DNA of 64,000 bases from Sternotherus odoratus (Eukaryota > Chordata > Testudines > Kinosternidae), in NCBI GenBank assembly GCA_032164245.1, contig JAVMKO010000035.1:124001-188000 (forward strand), given 5' to 3'. Positions 22,601 through 30,239 of the stretch are shown here, piece by piece (within the stretch, counting starts at the first letter, position 1; each line of letters opens with the position of its first letter). The translations under genes and the position numbers were made by a program. The notes under the pieces were generated by a model, which was not told the DNA's origin, made no database searches, and worked only from the letters and a program-made list of their open reading frames with translations.

Positions 22601-25600
22601 ATTTACCGCCTGGCACTCAACTGAACTTCTAAAGCCTCAAGCGAATGATTTACAGCCCTTGGGAGTTTAACTATGTGATTGCTGGTGAGAAGGAGCGAGG
22701 GAACCGGAGTTTGTCCTAACAGTGCTAGGGAAGCTGTTTGGTGCTGGCTGGTATATCTAAGGCAGCCTGCACCACTCGGAAAGCAGCAAGGGCCATATTA
22801 CTGCAAGAAACCCAGCTGTGGGTTGAAAAGCCCCACCCTCGCCCAGCCCCCATCCGCTGCCCCCCACTCCCCCGCTTGGCTTGTCTCCCCCCCCCCCCCC
22901 CGCTCACCCGTGGGCCGCATGGTGTGCAGGCCTGAGCTATGGACTGGAATCTCCACCAGTGTCTGGGGTTTGTCGCCCCGTTCTCTGCAGTTCACCCCAA
23001 TGGAGTGACCTCAGCTGGCTCCCGCGGGCAGCAGCCTCACAGGGTCGGGACGGGATGTCCCTGCAGAGGCTCTGGGGGGGTTTCCTCTGCAGTGTGGGGC
23101 CCACGGGGGTCACTGGCTGGAGGATTCTCTGCACCCTGAAGTCTTTAAACCAGGAGCTGAGGATTCCCCAGCTCAGCCCTCGGTGAGGGGTCAGAACGGT
23201 CCCGTCTGACCTTAAAGTCCAGGAGTCTCTGAGTCTGGAGCTTGCTGAGGAAATGGAGTGAAGTGCAGATGTGGGGGTCTGGCCTCCCTGCCCCCCAAGA
23301 TGGACCCGGCGCAGGGGTCCTGTTCTCTGCTCTGGACCCTGTTCCTGTCGTCTAATAAACCTTCTGTTCCCCCGGCTGGCTGAGAGTCTCGTCTGACTGC
23401 GGAGTTGGGGGGCAGGACCCTCTGGGGCCCCCCAGGACCCCGCCCGGGCGGACTTGCTGGGGGAAGCGCCCGGGGGGGGGGGGGAGGATGGTGAATGCTC
23501 CGGGGTGGGACCCAGGAAGGTGGGGGCCGGGTGAGGGTCTCGGCCTGGAGACCGTCGCTCAGAGAGGAGGGTCCCCAGAGTCCCGCCCGGCGCCGTGGGG
23601 AGCCGTCCCAGAGCAGGGCCCGGGGACCCCGCGACAGGAGGTCAGTGCCCCCCCACCCCCCCAGCCCGGCCCAGGTCAATGCCCACCCGGCCGCTCGGCC
23701 CCCCCCCATGACCCGGGTCAGTGTCTCCGCAGCCCCCCGGCCCGGCCCCGTACCCTTGAAGAAGAGAAGGCTCTCGGCCGTGCACTCCTCGGGGTGACAC
23801 TCCACGGCGCTGTCCAGGTCCCCGGGCACCCCCTTGAATTCCTCCCCGATGAGCCGGGGGTAGCCCGCCGCAGGCGGCCCCCCGCGTAGGCCCAGACCCG
23901 GGCGCCCTGTGGGCACAGGCAGCTCAGCTGGACCGTGGGGGCTGAACGGAGACGGGCCCTGGCCTGGGACCTGAGCCAGCCGGACCCTGGACACGGGCCT
24001 TTCCCCACTGACACACTGACCCGGCCCGCCCGGCCCTGAGCCCCCCAGACCCCCACTGCCCCCCTGAGACCCCCAGTGACCCCCCCCCACTGGGCCCTGA
24101 GCCCCCCCAGACCCCCACTGCCCCCTGAGCCCCCAGTGACCCCCCACCAGGCCCTGAGCCCCCCCAGACCTCCACTGCCCCCTGAGACCCCCAGTGACCC
24201 CCCCCCACTGGGCCCTGAGCCCCCCCAGACCCCCACTGCCCCCTGAGCCCCCCAGTGACCCCCCACTGGGCCCTGAGCCCCCCCAGACCCCCACTGCCCC
24301 TGAGCCCCCCAGTGACCCCCCACTGGGCCCTGAGCCCCCCAGTGACACCCCACTGGGCCCTGAGCCCCCCCAGACCCCCACTGCCCCCTGAGCCCCCCAG
24401 TGACCCCCCCACTGGGCCCTGAGCCCCCCCAGACCCCCACTGCCCCCTGAGCCCCCCAGTGACCCCCCACTGGGCCCTGAGCCCCCCCCAGACCTCCACT
24501 GCCCCCTGAGCCCCCCAGTCACCCCCCCCACTGGGCCCTGAGCCCCCTGAGCCCCCCAGTCACCCCCCCACTGGGCCCTGAGCCCCCTGAGCCCCCCAGT
24601 GACCCCCCACTGGGCCCTGAGCCCCCCCAGACCCCCACTGCCCCCTGAGCCCCCCAGTGACCCCCCACTGGGCCCTGAGCCCCCCCAGACCCCCACTGCC
24701 CCCTGAGCCCCCCAGTGACCCCCCACTGGCCCTGAGCCCCCCCAGTGACACCCCACTGGGCCCTGAGCCCCCCCCAGACCCCCACTGCCCCCTGAGCCCC
24801 CAGTGACCCCCCCACTGGGCCCTGAGCCCCCCCAGACCCCCACTGCCCCCTGAGCCCCCCAGTGACCCCCACTGGGCCCTGAGCCCCCCCCAGACCCCCA
24901 CTGCCCCCTGAGCCCCCCAGTGACCCCCCCACTGGGCCCTGAGCCTCCCCAGACCCCCACTGCCCCCTGAGCCCCCCAGTGACCCCCCCACTGGGCCCTG
25001 AGCCCCCCCAGACCCCAACTGCCCCCCTGAGCCCCCCAGTGACCCCCCCACTGGGCCCTGAGCCCCCCCAGACCCCCACTGCACCCTGAGCCCCCCAGTG
25101 ACACCCCACTGGGCCCTGAGCCTCCCCAGACCCCCACTGCCCCCTGAGCCCCCAGTGACCCCCCACTGGGCCCTGAGCCCCCCCAGACCCCCACTGCCCC
25201 CTGAGCCCCCCAGTGACCCCCCCACTGGGCCCTGAGCCCCCCCAGACCCCCACTGCCCCTGAGCCCCCCAGTGACCCCCCCCCCACTGGGCCCTGAGCCC
25301 CCCCAGACCCCCACTGCCCCCTGACACCCCCAGTGACCCCCCCACTGGGCCCTGAGCCCCCCCAGACCCCCACTGCCCCCTGAGCCCCCCAGTGACCCCC
25401 CCCCACTGGGCCCTGAGCCCCCCCAGACCCCCACTGCCCCCTGAGCCCCCAGTGACACCCCACTGGGCCCTGAGCCTCCCCAGACCCCCACTGCCCCCTG
25501 AGCCCCCAGTGACCCCCCACTGGGCCCTGAGCCCCCCCAGACCCCCACTGCCCCCCTGAGCCCCCAGTGACCCCCCCACTGGGCCCTGAGCCCCCCCCAG

Positions 25601-28600
25601 ACCCCCACTGCCCCCTGAGCCCCCCAGTGACCCCCCCCACTGGGCCCTGAGCCCCCCCAGACCCCCACTGCCCCCTGACACCCCCAGTGACCCCCCCACT
25701 GGGCCCTGAGCCCCCCCAGACCCCCACTGCCCCCTGAGCCCCCCAGTGACCCCCCCCCACTGGGCCCTGAGCCCCCCCAGACCCCCACTGCCCCCTGAGA
25801 CCCCCAGTGACCCCCCACACTGGGCCTGAGTCCCCCCAGACCCCCACTGCCCCCCTGAGACCCCAGTGATCCCCCGCCCAGCCATGAGTCCCCCCAGACC
25901 CCCACTGCCCCCCTGAGACCCCCCAGTGATCCCCCGCCCAGCCCTGAGTCCCCCCAGACCCCCACTGCCCCCCCTGTGACCCCCCCACTGGGCCCTGAGC
26001 CCCCCCAAACCCCCACTGCCCCCCTGAGCCCCCAGTGATCCCCCGCCCAGCCCTGAGCCCCCCAGACCTCCACTGCCCCCCTGAGACCCCCAGTGACCCC
26101 CCCCACCAGGTCCTGAGTCCCTCCCAGTCCCCCACTGCCCCCCTGAGCCCCCCAGTGATCCCCCACCCAGCCCTGAGCCCCCCCCGACCCCCACTGCCCC
26201 CTGAGACCCCCAGTGACCCCCCACTGGGCCCTGAGCCCCCCCAGACCCCCACTGCACCCCTGAGCCCCCAGTGACCCCCCCACTGGGCCCTGAGCCCCCC
26301 CAGACCCCCACTGCGCCCCTGAGCCCCCTAGTGATCTTCCGCCCGGCCCTGAGCCCCCCAGTGACCCCCACTGCCCCCCATACCACCCCAGTGACCCCCC
26401 ACCGGGCCCTGATCCCCCGCCCAGACGTGAGACCCCCCGACCCCCACTGCCCCCTGACCTCCCCAGTGACCCCCCCCACAGGCCCTGAGCCCCCCCAGAC
26501 CCCACTGCCCCCTGAGCCCCCCAGTGATCCCCAGCCCTGGGCCCCCCACACCTGGAAGAGGTAGACGCTGTCGTGCAGGCCGGGGCTCTGCTGGTGGTGG
26601 ATGCGCAGCGCCGCGTCCACGGGGCCCTGGATCTCGGGCCAGGTCTGGTTGATGGCCGGGCCGGGCCGTGGAAGCCCCTCCGGACGTGGTCGCCTGCCGG
26701 GCGAGGCCGAGAGCCTGAGCAGGGCCAGGCTGGGCCGGGCCAGGCCCCGGGACGTGGGGAGAGCGACCAAGTGGGAACGGTCTCAATGGTTTGTCTGAGC
26801 ACGGGGTGTGCCTCAGTTTCCCCAGGTGTTACTCACGTCCCGGGGGGGGGGGGGGGCAGGATGTGATCTCACTGCAGAGACCCCCCCACAGGGCAGGGGG
26901 GGCTGCTGATGGGCAGCAGAGAACGGTGAGACTCGGTAGCCTGGCAACGCCTAACTGCCCCCCCCAGGAGGGGCTGGGGGGGGTTGGTGCAGCCGGGGTG
27001 ACCTGCTGGCCGGGGAAGGGGACGAAGGCGGCAGGAGGCCAACGGGGGGCTGGAGGCGAGTCAGTCTCCTGGTTGGGGACCCAGGGCCGGGGGCCCAGGG
27101 CTCTGCCCCCCCCCATGGACTTTGCGGGGGGTCCCTGATCTCGGTGCCCCCAAGCTCTGTTCCAGGCTGGGTTCCCCACGATAATGTCCAGTCTGGGTCC
27201 CACGTGGGCTGGGAGTCTCGGCTGGCTGCGCTGTGGGGGGCAGGGCCCTTTGGGGGGAGGTTCCCCCAGGGGTCCCGCCCAGGGGGACTCGCTGCAGGGA
27301 GCTCACGGGGTGACCAGGGGCCAACGCTCCGAGGTGGGTCCCGGGCGGGGCCCTGGGGGGAGACGCTGCCCCCGAGTCCTGCCTGGCCTCACTCGAGCGG
27401 TGCCAGCGCCCCAGCCCGGGACCCGGGACAGGCTGTGCGGGGCGCCCCTCCCCCCGCGAGCCGGAGCCCCCCCGTACCTCTGAAGAAGAGCATCGCGCCG
27501 CGCTCGTCCAGGGTGACGGCGTCAAAGCCCCCCTCGTCCGCGCACCAGCTCGCCACCTCTGGGGAGGGGAGGACAGCGCGGTCCGGCTCAGGGGACTGGG
27601 GTGCAGCCCCCCCATCCTGTGCCCCAGGAACTGCCCGACGTCCCCCCACCACATTCACCGCCCCGACCTGCCTCCGCCTCCCCGGGCCACATCCCCAGGG
27701 ACCCCGCCCCCAGGAGAGTGTTTTGTACGACGACGGTGGGTGCCTCAGTTTCCCTGTGTGCTGTGCGGTTCCCTGGGGGTCGGGGAGACCCAGAGATCCA
27801 GGTGATGGGCAGCTGAGCCCAGCCATTGGGTACCTAGTAAACCCCCTCCCCCCCCGCGGGAAGGCAGCGGTGGGACCAGCTGGAGGGCAAAGGGCAGGGG
27901 ACGGGTTTGCCTGGGAACTAGAACAGGGCGAGGAGGGGCCGGGGGGGACGCTGGGGGCTGGGGGCTCTGGGCTGAGACCCCCCCTCCCCCCCGGCTGGCC
28001 CAGGCTGGAACTTCCCCTTCCCAGCGCTCACCCAGGACCCTCCGCGCCGGGGTCAGACCCCCAGACCCCCCCCCCGGTCCCCACTGGCTGAGTCAGGCGG
28101 GGGGGGGGGTTCTGGCTCCCGGAGGTGGGGGGATCCCTGACACACACGCCCCGCTGCATCCTGTCCCCCCCCCCGGCTACCCCCCCGTGTCTCACCTGTG
28201 TCATTGAGCTGGGTCTCAGCCCCATGGGGGAACCAGGATCCGCCCCCCCTGGCTCTGCCAGGCCTGTAGGAGAGACGGCAGCTTTGGTCCCGGTTCACTG
28301 AGGTCTCCCCAGCTGACCCCTCTCCTTGCTGGGGCGGGGGGGGGAGGGCCCCCAGACCTCCAATGTGGGGCTCCGGCCCTGCTCTGAGCTCCTGGGGGCT
28401 GGGCAGGTGAAACACACCCACCCCTCCGAACCTGCGGGACCCACACCGGGGGGCTGGGCAGCTGCTCGCACGAACGCCTGCACCCTCCTGCCGTGCACCA
28501 GAGCCCGTCCCTCTCGCACGTCTGCCCCTCTCGCACCAGAGCCCGTCCCTCTCGCACGTCTGTCCCTCTCGCACGTCTGTCCCTCTCGCACCAGAGCCCG

Positions 28601-29200
28601 TCCCTCTCGCACGTCTGCCCCTCTCGCACGTCTGTCCCTCTCGCATCAGAGCCCGTCCCTCTCGCACGTCTGCCCCTCTCGCACCAGAGCCCGTCCCTCT
28701 CGCACGTCTGTCCCTCTCGCACGTCTGCCCCTCTCGCACCAGAGCCCGTCCCTCTCGCACGTCTGTCCCTCTCGCACGTCTGTCCCTCTCGCACGTCTGC
28801 CCCTCTCGCACCAGAGCCCGTCCCTCTCGCACGTCTGTCCCTCTCGCACCAGAGCCCGTCCCTCTCGCACGTCTGTCCCTCTCGCACCAGAGCCCGTCCC
28901 TCTCGCACGTCTGTCCCTCTCGCACCAGAGCCCGTCCCTCTCGCACGTCTGTCCCTCTCGCACCAGCACCCACGCCTGCCCTTCCTACCACAAACACTTC
29001 TACCAGGGCCATCTCCACCTGCATGCCCGCCCCCCTCGTGCAAGGCCGCCTCACACCATCCCCCTTGCACGGCCCCTCTGGCAGGGTCCCTCACTGCCTG
29101 GCACCAGGTGCCCCCCGCCCCACGGCGCCGCTCACAGGGAGTGGGGGAGCCCCAGGGCCAGCGCCCAGGCCAGGCTCACGGCAGCCAGGGCACCGCGCAT
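10450..29200 (-). CDS. HPX: Hemopexin (HPX), ten coding exons, two with frame breaks
   Basis: Hemopexin is a secreted plasma glycoprotein that binds free haem with two four-bladed hemopexin propellers joined by a histidine-rich linker. All ten coding exons are present on the minus strand: 29200-29136, 28263-28196, 27558-27478, 26693-26552, 23906-23754, 19702-19490, 16080-15964, 14017-13887, 11055-10911 and 10676-10450. Every intron is GT-AG. The model has about 447 residues, close to the 462 of the human protein. Recognisable blocks are a signal peptide (residues 1-21), [32 protein letters not shown]-like [20 protein letters not shown] with the linker histidines, DGWHSWPL and the C-terminal QNVTSLL. 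Sequons NQT, NTT, NRT, NHT and NVT are visible. Exons 4 and 5 are each one base short of frame. It sits next to TRIM3 as in mammals. Identity is certain; integrity of this copy is not. Confidence 0.95.
10677..10910. other. HPX intron 9
   Basis: A short intron of 234 bp. On the plus strand it is a C-rich, imperfect repeat of cccctcccccggcc-like units. No other feature is visible. Confidence 0.7.
10911..11055 (-). CDS. HPX: HPX exon 9
   Basis: Phase 0 start after ctgcag, then [20 protein letters not shown], and [16 protein letters not shown] at the end, with one base left for a split codon. The donor is gtgcgg. It is the counterpart in the second propeller of exon 5. Confidence 0.95.
11089..12838. 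repeat. Minisatellite, ~37-38 bp unit, HPX intron 8
   Basis: About 46 copies of a unit containing acaacagacacccagccccc followed by gccctgccctggggg. It begins about 30 bp from the exon 9 acceptor. Copies differ mostly in G-run length and at cagccc/ccgccc positions. The unit has no stop in several frames on both strands, so frames of nearly 700 codons run through it; they are not genes. Confidence 0.97.
12960..13135 (-). mobile_element. Fragment of LTR family B in HPX intron 8
   Basis: The stretch around gggtttattagacgacagg, followed by gctggtagctccagag, matches the minus-strand LTR near 46675-46740 and, inverted, the copy at about 23300-23370. Both edges are unclear. Confidence 0.5.
13255..13886. 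repeat. Minisatellite, ~57-bp unit, HPX intron 8
   Basis: About 10 copies of a composite unit with gatatcccatccccccc, a gaccggccgggaaacctccc block and caggccaatccccccc. Copies vary in the number of gatatcccat sub-units. The array ends exactly at the exon 8 splice donor (13881-13886). Confidence 0.93.
13887..14017 (-). CDS. HPX: HPX exon 8
   Basis: Two bases of a split Gly codon, then [18 protein letters not shown], the sequon [19 protein letters not shown] and donor gtaagg. The His in DGWHSW lies in the region that supplies a haem ligand in mammalian hemopexin; that equivalence is from family knowledge. Confidence 0.95.
14018..14176. other. HPX intron 7, proximal part
   Basis: Unremarkable intron sequence that grades into one copy of the ggggctccagggagcgtccag minisatellite, into which the solo LTR inserted. 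Confidence 0.5.
14177..15300 (+). mobile_element. Solo LTR, family A, with perfect 5-bp target duplication
   Basis: Runs from TGTCACGTTACTG to CACCGTCACA, 1,124 bp, flanked by ccaga at 14172-14176 and again at 15301-15305. It has a TATA box (tctataaaacctggg near 14640) and a poly(A) signal in tataataaacctttag near 14913. There is no internal region, so it is a solo LTR left by recombination. Its target was a minisatellite in HPX intron 7. Confidence 0.9.
15301..15800. repeat. Minisatellite, 33- and 46-bp units, HPX intron 7
   Basis: Units built on gggggatctatggggag plus ggtggggctc. The first six copies are about 46 bp and carry a ggggagtgtccagacaa tail; later copies lose the tail and are about 33 bp. 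The solo LTR at 14177-15300 split one copy off to the left. Confidence 0.93.
15964..16080 (-). CDS. HPX: HPX exon 7 (inter-propeller linker)
   Basis: Two bases of a split Gly codon, then [25 protein letters not shown], one base left for the next exon and donor gtgagt. It encodes the histidine-rich linker between the two propellers, which carries a haem-binding His in mammals. By eye it is a few residues shorter than the mammalian linker. Confidence 0.93.
16135..18530. repeat. Minisatellite, ~54-bp unit, HPX intron 6
   Basis: About 44 copies of gtcagtgggtgttttggggg, then ctggggtctcaggggcacac, then tggggtcacgggggg. Copies alternate between gtcagtggg and gtctgggg forms. It starts about 55 bp from the exon 7 acceptor. 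The plus strand has many runs of four or more G; the transcribed HPX RNA would be C-rich here. Confidence 0.97.
18560..19145. mobile_element. LTR family B fragments in inverted orientation
   Basis: 18560-18717 is a plus-strand LTR start (tgtgacgaacggg, then gtgtgcctcagtttcccc). 18718-19145 is a minus-strand copy matching 54110-54550, including the aataaacctgggggagaagc block read inverted, and ending at cttcgacaca. There is no coding sequence. Confidence 0.65.
19146..19489. repeat. Minisatellite, ~60-bp G-rich unit, HPX intron 6
   Basis: About six copies of ggtgcccgggggggttgggg plus a tgcctgggggggtctgttcc block. The array runs to the exon 6 donor (19484-19489). Confidence 0.92.
19490..19702 (-). 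CDS. HPX: HPX exon 6
   Basis: The largest central exon (213 bp). It reads [37 protein letters not shown], then [15 protein letters not shown] with one base for the linker Gly. The acceptor is ctgcag and the donor gtgagac. It closes the first propeller. It is in frame throughout. Confidence 0.96.
19720..20905. repeat. Minisatellite, ~31-bp unit, HPX intron 5
   Basis: About 38 copies of cccggatcagtaccac plus a variable agccccccccc(acgg) or gtcccccccacgg tail. It begins about 20 bp from the exon 6 acceptor. Variation is mainly in C-run length and in acgg/actcgg/acatgg variants. Confidence 0.96.
21005..21752 (+). mobile_element. CR1 LINE fragment (ORF2, N-terminal RT part), HPX intron 5
   Basis: Broken frames read like CR1 ORF2: [16 protein letters not shown] text, then [40 protein letters not shown] and [14 protein letters not shown]. 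Stops and frameshifts show that it is dead. It ends where a 21-bp tandem repeat begins. Confidence 0.85.
21762..22040. repeat. 21-bp tandem repeat (atatgtaaatgaggaaggagg)
   Basis: About 13 copies of atatgtaaatgaggaaggag(g), alternating with atatggaaatgagg variants. It abuts the truncated end of the CR1 fragment. It is AT-rich, unlike the other arrays in the window. Confidence 0.95.
22041..22440. other. HPX intron 5, no gene recognised
   Basis: AT-rich intron sequence with no similarity I can name. Confidence 0.5.
22455..22600 (+). mobile_element. Penelope-like repeat remnant with hammerhead-like core
   Basis: Contains gcatccgatgaagtgggctg, a 6-bp hairpin (gtgggc/gcccac) and then gaaagcttatg. 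This matches the common reptile repeat whose other half forms the palindrome at 59371-59509. The order of an imperfect CTGANGA box, a stem and GAAA resembles a hammerhead ribozyme core. Assignment to Penelope-like elements is inference. Confidence 0.4.
22601..23199. other. HPX intron 5, no gene recognised
   Basis: GC-rich intron sequence containing a poly-C tract near 22890. Several short open frames cross it, with no recognisable product. Confidence 0.5.
23200..23660 (+). mobile_element. LTR family B fragment, HPX intron 5
   Basis: The blocks taataaaccttctgttccc, ctggctgagagtctcgtctg and the following gcccgggcggacttgctggg match the same order at 54597-54710 and 57339-57452. A tgaatgctccggggtggga block also matches. 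AATAAA lies near 23354. Confidence 0.75.
23754..23906 (-). CDS. HPX: HPX exon 5, one base short of frame
   Basis: Phase 0 start reads [10 protein letters not shown], but the conserved continuation [18 protein letters not shown] and [17 protein letters not shown] is one frame away. The exon is 153 bp, while the phases of its neighbours need 154. The switch point lies in the GC-rich stretch read from plus 23865-23886, which includes a six-C run at 23878-23883. The splice sites are intact (ccacag acceptor, gtacgg donor). Confidence 0.9.
24030..26550. repeat. Minisatellite, ~59-bp unit, HPX intron 4
   Basis: About 43 copies of cactgggccctgagcccccc, then cagacccccactgccccctg, then agccccccagtgacccccc. 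It fills nearly the whole intron and reaches the exon 4 donor at 26551. The HPX-strand RNA is G-rich here, with many runs of four to seven G. Long open frames across it are repeat artefacts. Confidence 0.97.
26552..26693 (-). CDS. HPX: HPX exon 4, one base short of frame
   Basis: It starts with two bases of a split Gly codon and DHVRRGFHG, then needs a shift to reach [17 protein letters not shown] and HDSVYLFQ. The length is 142 bp, while 143 fits its neighbours. The switch lies in the repeated ggcccggcccggcc stretch (plus about 26650-26670). The splice sites are intact (ggcag acceptor, gtgtgg donor). The sequon NQT is present. Confidence 0.9.
26790..27440 (+). mobile_element. LTR-type repeat fragments, HPX intron 3
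   Basis: 26805-26900 carries the tgtgcctcagtttcccc block found in the window's LTRs. About 26976-27435 is a near-copy of 62118-62575 in TRIM3, sharing ctggttggggacccaggg, ctggctgcgctgtgggg and cactcgagcggtgccagcgc. No gene is present. Confidence 0.65.
27478..27558 (-). CDS. HPX: HPX exon 3
   Basis: 81 bp: two bases of a split codon, [26 protein letters not shown] and one base. The acceptor is ccccag and the donor gtacgg. It matches the first blade of the N-terminal propeller. Confidence 0.94.
27559..28195. other. HPX intron 2
   Basis: GC-rich intron containing a short LTR-derived block at about 27730-27810 (tgcctcagtttccctgtg). No other feature is recognised. Confidence 0.5.
28196..28263 (-). 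CDS. HPX: HPX exon 2
   Basis: 68 bp: one base to finish a Leu codon, then [20 protein letters not shown] and DT, with one base left. The acceptor is cctacag and the donor gtgagac. It encodes the poorly conserved mature N-terminus. Assignment rests on phase agreement with exons 1 and 3. Confidence 0.85.
28495..28968. repeat. Minisatellite, 17/21-bp sub-units, HPX intron 1
   Basis: Alternating gtccctctcgcacgtct (17 bp) and gtccctctcgcaccagagcc (about 21 bp) sub-units, forming a roughly 38-bp higher-order unit, about 12-13 of them. Confidence 0.95.
29136..29200 (-). CDS. HPX: HPX exon 1 (signal peptide)
   Basis: ATG at 29200-29198 opens [19 protein letters not shown], a standard secretory signal peptide. 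Two bases of a Leu codon precede the donor gtgagc. The start is chosen because it gives a signal peptide, joins exon 2 in phase, and lies about 40 bp after a TATA box. Confidence 0.93.
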
Positions 29201-29238
29201 GCTGGATCCTGCTCCGGGCCCTGGGTCTCGCCCTCCCC

Positions 29239-29244
29239 TATATA
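29239..29244 (-). promoter_or_regulatory. TATA box of HPX
   Basis: ctctatataggg on the minus strand, about 39 bp upstream of the ATG. The start site would then lie near 29212 with a very short 5' UTR, as expected for a liver secretory gene. Confidence 0.7.
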
Positions 29245-30239
29245 GAGCGGGAGGCAGCCCCCCCCACCTCCACCCCCGCAGCCCAGAGCCGCTTGGATTA
29301 ACCCCGACCATGCCAGGCTCCCCGCCGCCCCAGGGCGCCAGCACCACAGCCTGGAGCCGGGGCCCCCCAGAGCCCCCCGAACCCAGTAGCCGGGCGGGAT
29401 GGGGAGACGCTGCCCCCTGGAGCTGAGGGGGGGGGGGTGTCCTGCACTGTCTGCCCCGGGGCCGCTGAGAGGGGGCGCAGGGCTGTGCACAGGGCCATGG
29501 GGGGGGGTCTCTGAGCCACTGCCCCCCGCTCTGGTCCCTGCTGGGTAAAACCCCCGGGCCTGGGAACTGCTGGGGGTGGGGGGCAGCGGGACTGGGTGGG
29601 GGAGGGGCTGCGGGGGGCAGAGGTCACGTTCCAGGCACTGTCCTGTCTGTTTCCCAGCAGGGCCCCCCCCCACGTCCCGTGGCAGGAAGTGGGGGGGACT
29701 CTGACCCCCCCCCCGGCTCTGTTTGCTCAGCTCAGGGCCCCAGGGGCTAAAGTGCAGCCCAGTGAACTCAGCACCCAGGGGTCAGCGCCCTGCCCCTCCC
29801 CCACCCTCTGCACCCCCTTCCCTGGCCCTGGTCCCTGCCCCGGCTCCGGGGCCCTCCCCGTTCCTCAACCTGGAGACCCGCAGGGGACAAGGAAACGGCC
29901 CAGAAGCCAGGCCGGGGCCGGCCCCTCACCCCGGGAGACCAGAGGCCGTGGCCAGGCCAAGTGTCGGTTTCACCAGGTGAGTGGTGATTGCACGACTGAC
30001 AGTGAACACCCGTGAGAGGCGGCAGAGCAGGGGAGGCTGGACTAGGGGAGGAAGGAGTTAAAAACGCCCTGGACCAGAGAGGAATTGAAAGGCTCCTCAC
30101 CAGAGCCCGGAGCCGGCAGGCGGGAACAGGGCGAATCCAGCGCCCAGCTCCCCCCGGGGAATCAGGCCACAGCGGGGAATGAGGGGCCGTCAGCTTCGCC
30201 TCTCAATGGAGCAAATCAGGAACCAATCGATTTGCAAAG
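29245..30239. other. HPX upstream flank, no gene recognised
   Basis: GC-rich intergenic sequence with several short open frames that have no recognisable product. Liver-factor sites were not mapped. Confidence 0.5.

Noticed and set aside
23212..26802. Minus-strand frame of about 1,200 codons
   Set aside because: It links HPX exons 5 and 4 across the intron 4 minisatellite. The exon parts are real but the joining sequence is intron.
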